Assembly (NCBI GenBank): GCA_028689195.1
Contig: JAQTWR010000127.1
Coordinates: forward strand, 1 to 7,408
Source of the DNA: Anaerolineales bacterium
Lineage (GTDB): Bacteria > Chloroflexota > Anaerolineae > Anaerolineales > Villigracilaceae
Length of the DNA stretch: 7,408 bases
Direction of reading: 5' to 3'
Position 1 is the first letter of the stretch. Each line of letters starts with the position of its first letter. Position numbers and translations under genes: made by a program. Of the stretch, positions 5,763 to 7,408 are shown one piece after another. The notes under the pieces are model-generated. The model did not search any database and was not told the origin of the DNA. It saw only the letters and a list, made by a program, of their open reading frames with translations.

Positions 5763-6833
5763 ATGAAATCAAACTGGCGCAAACGTCTCTCCCTCGACTT
5801 AAACGTTTTACAGTGGGCTGTGCCGCTGTCTTTAGCCGTTACAGCCTTCATCTTTGAGTTTGTGGAACATACCCGCGAAGACGGGTTGAATTTTGACCTG
5901 GCTTTTACCGGCGAAACCATCATCTTTGGGTTAATGGGACCGATTGTCGTTGGCTTCATCATCGCGTGGATGCGCCAACTTTTTATCGCCGAGAAACAGG
6001 CGATTGCCGAAGTCTATGTTCTGAACCGCGAACTTGAAGCCAAAGTATCCGAGCGCACTATCGCGCTCGAACAGCGCAACACCGAACTGGATCAAGCTAA
6101 TCAACAATTGAAACATTTGGACGAAATGAAATCCGAATTCGTCTCGCTGGTCAGCCACGAACTGCGCGCGCCGCTCACCGCGCTCAATGGCGGATTGGAA
6201 GTCGCGCTGCAATCCGCCGATACGCTGCCGCCCGCCGCGCGCCATACGCTCGAAACGATGGTAGGCGAAAGCGCGCGTCTAACCGAATTTGTGCAAACCA
6301 TTTTGGACGTTTCGCGGTTGGAAGCGGGACGCCTCACGCTAAACATGGGACCCGTGGCGGTAAACCCAATCCTGCGCCGCTCGGTGGAAGTTGTGCTGGG
6401 CGCGCGCCGCAGCGTTCAATGGAATCTGCCCGCCAATATTCCCCCCGTTTGGGCGGATGAAGTTCACTACGAGCAAATCATCCGCAACCTGCTACGCAAC
6501 GCCGATAAATACTCGCCTGAAGAAAGCCCCATCGAGATCAAAGTTGAAATCAGCGCGGAGAATGTCAGCGTGGAAGTGATAGATCACGGGATTGGAATTA
6601 CTAATGAGATGCAAGACAAAATATTCGAGCGTTTTCAGCGCGGACAAAGCGAAGAAAGCGCCCTGCCCGGCTGGGGATTGGGATTGTACTTCGCAAAAAA
6701 ATTAGCCAAAACCCAGGGCGGCGCGCTCGAACTGCGCTCCCCCATCTGGGACGAAGCGGACGCGCCCGGCTCGGCTTTTACGATCATCATGCCCATTGAC
6801 GCAAACACGCCCGATGAGGATGAAAATGACTGA
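5763..6833 (+). CDS. Membrane sensor histidine kinase (HisKA-HATPase), intramembrane-sensing type
   Basis: This 356-residue protein has two membrane helices at about residues 15-33 and 52-72, separated by only about 18 residues, then a coiled-coil linker at about 76-125. The catalytic core has an H-box SLVSHELRAPLTAL with His132 as phosphoacceptor, an N-box with N242 and N246, a G1 box DHGIGI (274-279), an FERF box (288-291) and a G2 box GWGLGL (303-308); all expected residues are present. No PAS, HAMP or GAF domain is seen, so the stimulus is probably sensed in or at the membrane. The start is fixed by an in-frame TAG at 5757-5759 and the lack of an alternative start nearby. It overlaps the response-regulator gene by 8 nt and is divergent from the cytochrome/MopB operon, which it probably controls through that regulator (inference). 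The acidic C-terminal tail (DEDEND) is short and unremarkable. Confidence 0.95.
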   Translation: MKSNWRKRLSLDLNVLQWAVPLSLAVTAFIFEFVEHTREDGLNFDLAFTGETIIFGLMGPIVVGFIIAWMRQLFIAEKQAIAEVYVLNRELEAKVSERTIALEQRNTELDQANQQLKHLDEMKSEFVSLVSHELRAPLTALNGGLEVALQSADTLPPAARHTLETMVGESARLTEFVQTILDVSRLEAGRLTLNMGPVAVNPILRRSVEVVLGARRSVQWNLPANIPPVWADEVHYEQIIRNLLRNADKYSPEESPIEIKVEISAENVSVEVIDHGIGITNEMQDKIFERFQRGQSEESALPGWGLGLYFAKKLAKTQGGALELRSPIWDEADAPGSAFTIIMPIDANTPDEDEND

Positions 6834-7408
6834 CGTCTTGATCATAGACGACGATAAAAACCTAAGCGGCTTGCTCAACGAGTTTCTCAACGGGCATGGG
6901 TATGCGGCGCATTCCGCTCCCAATGGACGCGACGGTCTGCGCGCCCTGTTTGAAAGCAAACCCGATTTGATCGTTCTGGATGTGACCATGCCTCAAATGG
7001 ATGGATGGGAAACGCTTAAGCGCATCCGCGAAGTCAGCGATATTCCCGTCATTATGCTGACCGCGCGCGACGATGAATCCGATATTCTGCGCGGATTCTC
7101 GCAAGGCGCGGATGATTATGTCACAAAGCCGTTCTCGTTTGCCCAATTGGGCGCGCGCATCAAAGCGGTTCTGGCGCGCAAAGGCGGGCATCCCAACGGC
7201 GAACATTTAGCCGTCGCCGATCTCATTGTGGACGTACCTTCAAAGCGCGTCACGCGCAGCGGAGAAATTCTCAGCCTGACTCCCACCGAATTCAATTTGC
7301 TCGTCGCGTTCATGCGCCGTCAGGGCGAGGTTCTTTCCAGCGAGCATCTGGCGCGTCAGGTTTGGGGTCCGCAGTATGTCAGCGAAGTGGGTTTTGTGCG
7401 CCGCTACC
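6826..7408 (+). CDS. OmpR/PhoB-family response regulator (C-terminus beyond window)
   Basis: The first 194 residues are present and the frame is open to the window edge. The receiver domain (1-115) has the acidic pocket D8-D9-D10, phosphoacceptor Asp52 in VLDVTMPQMDG, Thr79 in the MLTAR switch, and Lys101 in the TKPF motif. A winged-helix DNA-binding domain starts near residue 125: LTPTEFNLL at about 150-158, and the recognition-helix region begins at the edge (SEVGFVRRY). About 30-40 residues are probably missing. The ATG lies inside the end of the kinase gene (ATGACTGA overlap), with a GAGG ribosome site 8-10 nt upstream, so the pair is translationally coupled and cognate. Role: phosphorylation-dependent transcription factor; the adjacent divergent cytochrome operon is the obvious candidate target. 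Confidence 0.95.
   Translation, partial: MTDVLIIDDDKNLSGLLNEFLNGHGYAAHSAPNGRDGLRALFESKPDLIVLDVTMPQMDGWETLKRIREVSDIPVIMLTARDDESDILRGFSQGADDYVTKPFSFAQLGARIKAVLARKGGHPNGEHLAVADLIVDVPSKRVTRSGEILSLTPTEFNLLVAFMRRQGEVLSSEHLARQVWGPQYVSEVGFVRRY

Noticed and set aside
1..7408. CRISPR arrays, tRNA or rRNA genes, insertion sequences, attachment sites
   Set aside because: No repeat-spacer pattern, cloverleaf-like sequence, transposase or terminal inverted repeats were seen; the gaps between genes are all under 160 bp.

Overview
The window reads as part of a chromosome of an uncultured-type Chloroflexota bacterium, most likely class Anaerolineae. This rests on an export lipoprotein whose mature N-terminus is an Ala/Thr/Pro-rich linker (repeats of ATEAP/ATQAP type), on GCGC-rich codon use, and on a two-component system of the style common in that group. 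It is an inference from style; there is no rRNA or marker gene here.

From 5603 down to 1 the minus strand carries a compact five-gene operon for a membrane-bound electron-transfer complex. In transcription order it encodes a tetraheme lipoprotein cytochrome c made of two tandem copies of a diheme unit (5603-4167), a diheme cytochrome c (4045-3461), a Tat-exported molybdopterin oxidoreductase-fold protein with an N-terminal 4Fe-4S motif (3461-1104), a four-cluster ferredoxin-type subunit (1090-362), and an NrfD/PsrC/ActC-type quinone-binding membrane subunit cut by the window edge (358-1). The last four genes are tightly coupled (1-nt overlap, 13-nt gap, 3-nt gap). The only larger gap, 121 nt, lies between the two cytochrome genes and holds two strong hairpins.

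The set combines features of complex iron-sulfur molybdoenzymes (Psr/Phs/Ttr/Soe type), of Qrc (multiheme c + MopB-like + FeS + NrfD) and of alternative complex III. Two expected functional residues look altered: the residue that aligns with the usual Mo-ligating Cys is Asn178, and the His of the ActC-type HAGT motif is Met76 in the NrfD subunit. The complex could therefore be a reductase/dehydrogenase with unusual Mo coordination or a quinol:cytochrome c oxidoreductase in which the MopB subunit is only structural. The sequence does not settle this.

Divergently, from 5763 to the right edge, lies a two-component system: a short membrane histidine kinase with almost no extracellular loop, overlapping by 8 nt an OmpR-family response regulator that runs off the window. 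The kinase appears to be expressed from a leaderless transcript. The 159-bp divergent region contains a perfect 6-2-6 palindrome and phased TGTCTC repeats, so the simplest model is that this regulator controls the cytochrome/MopB operon and perhaps itself.
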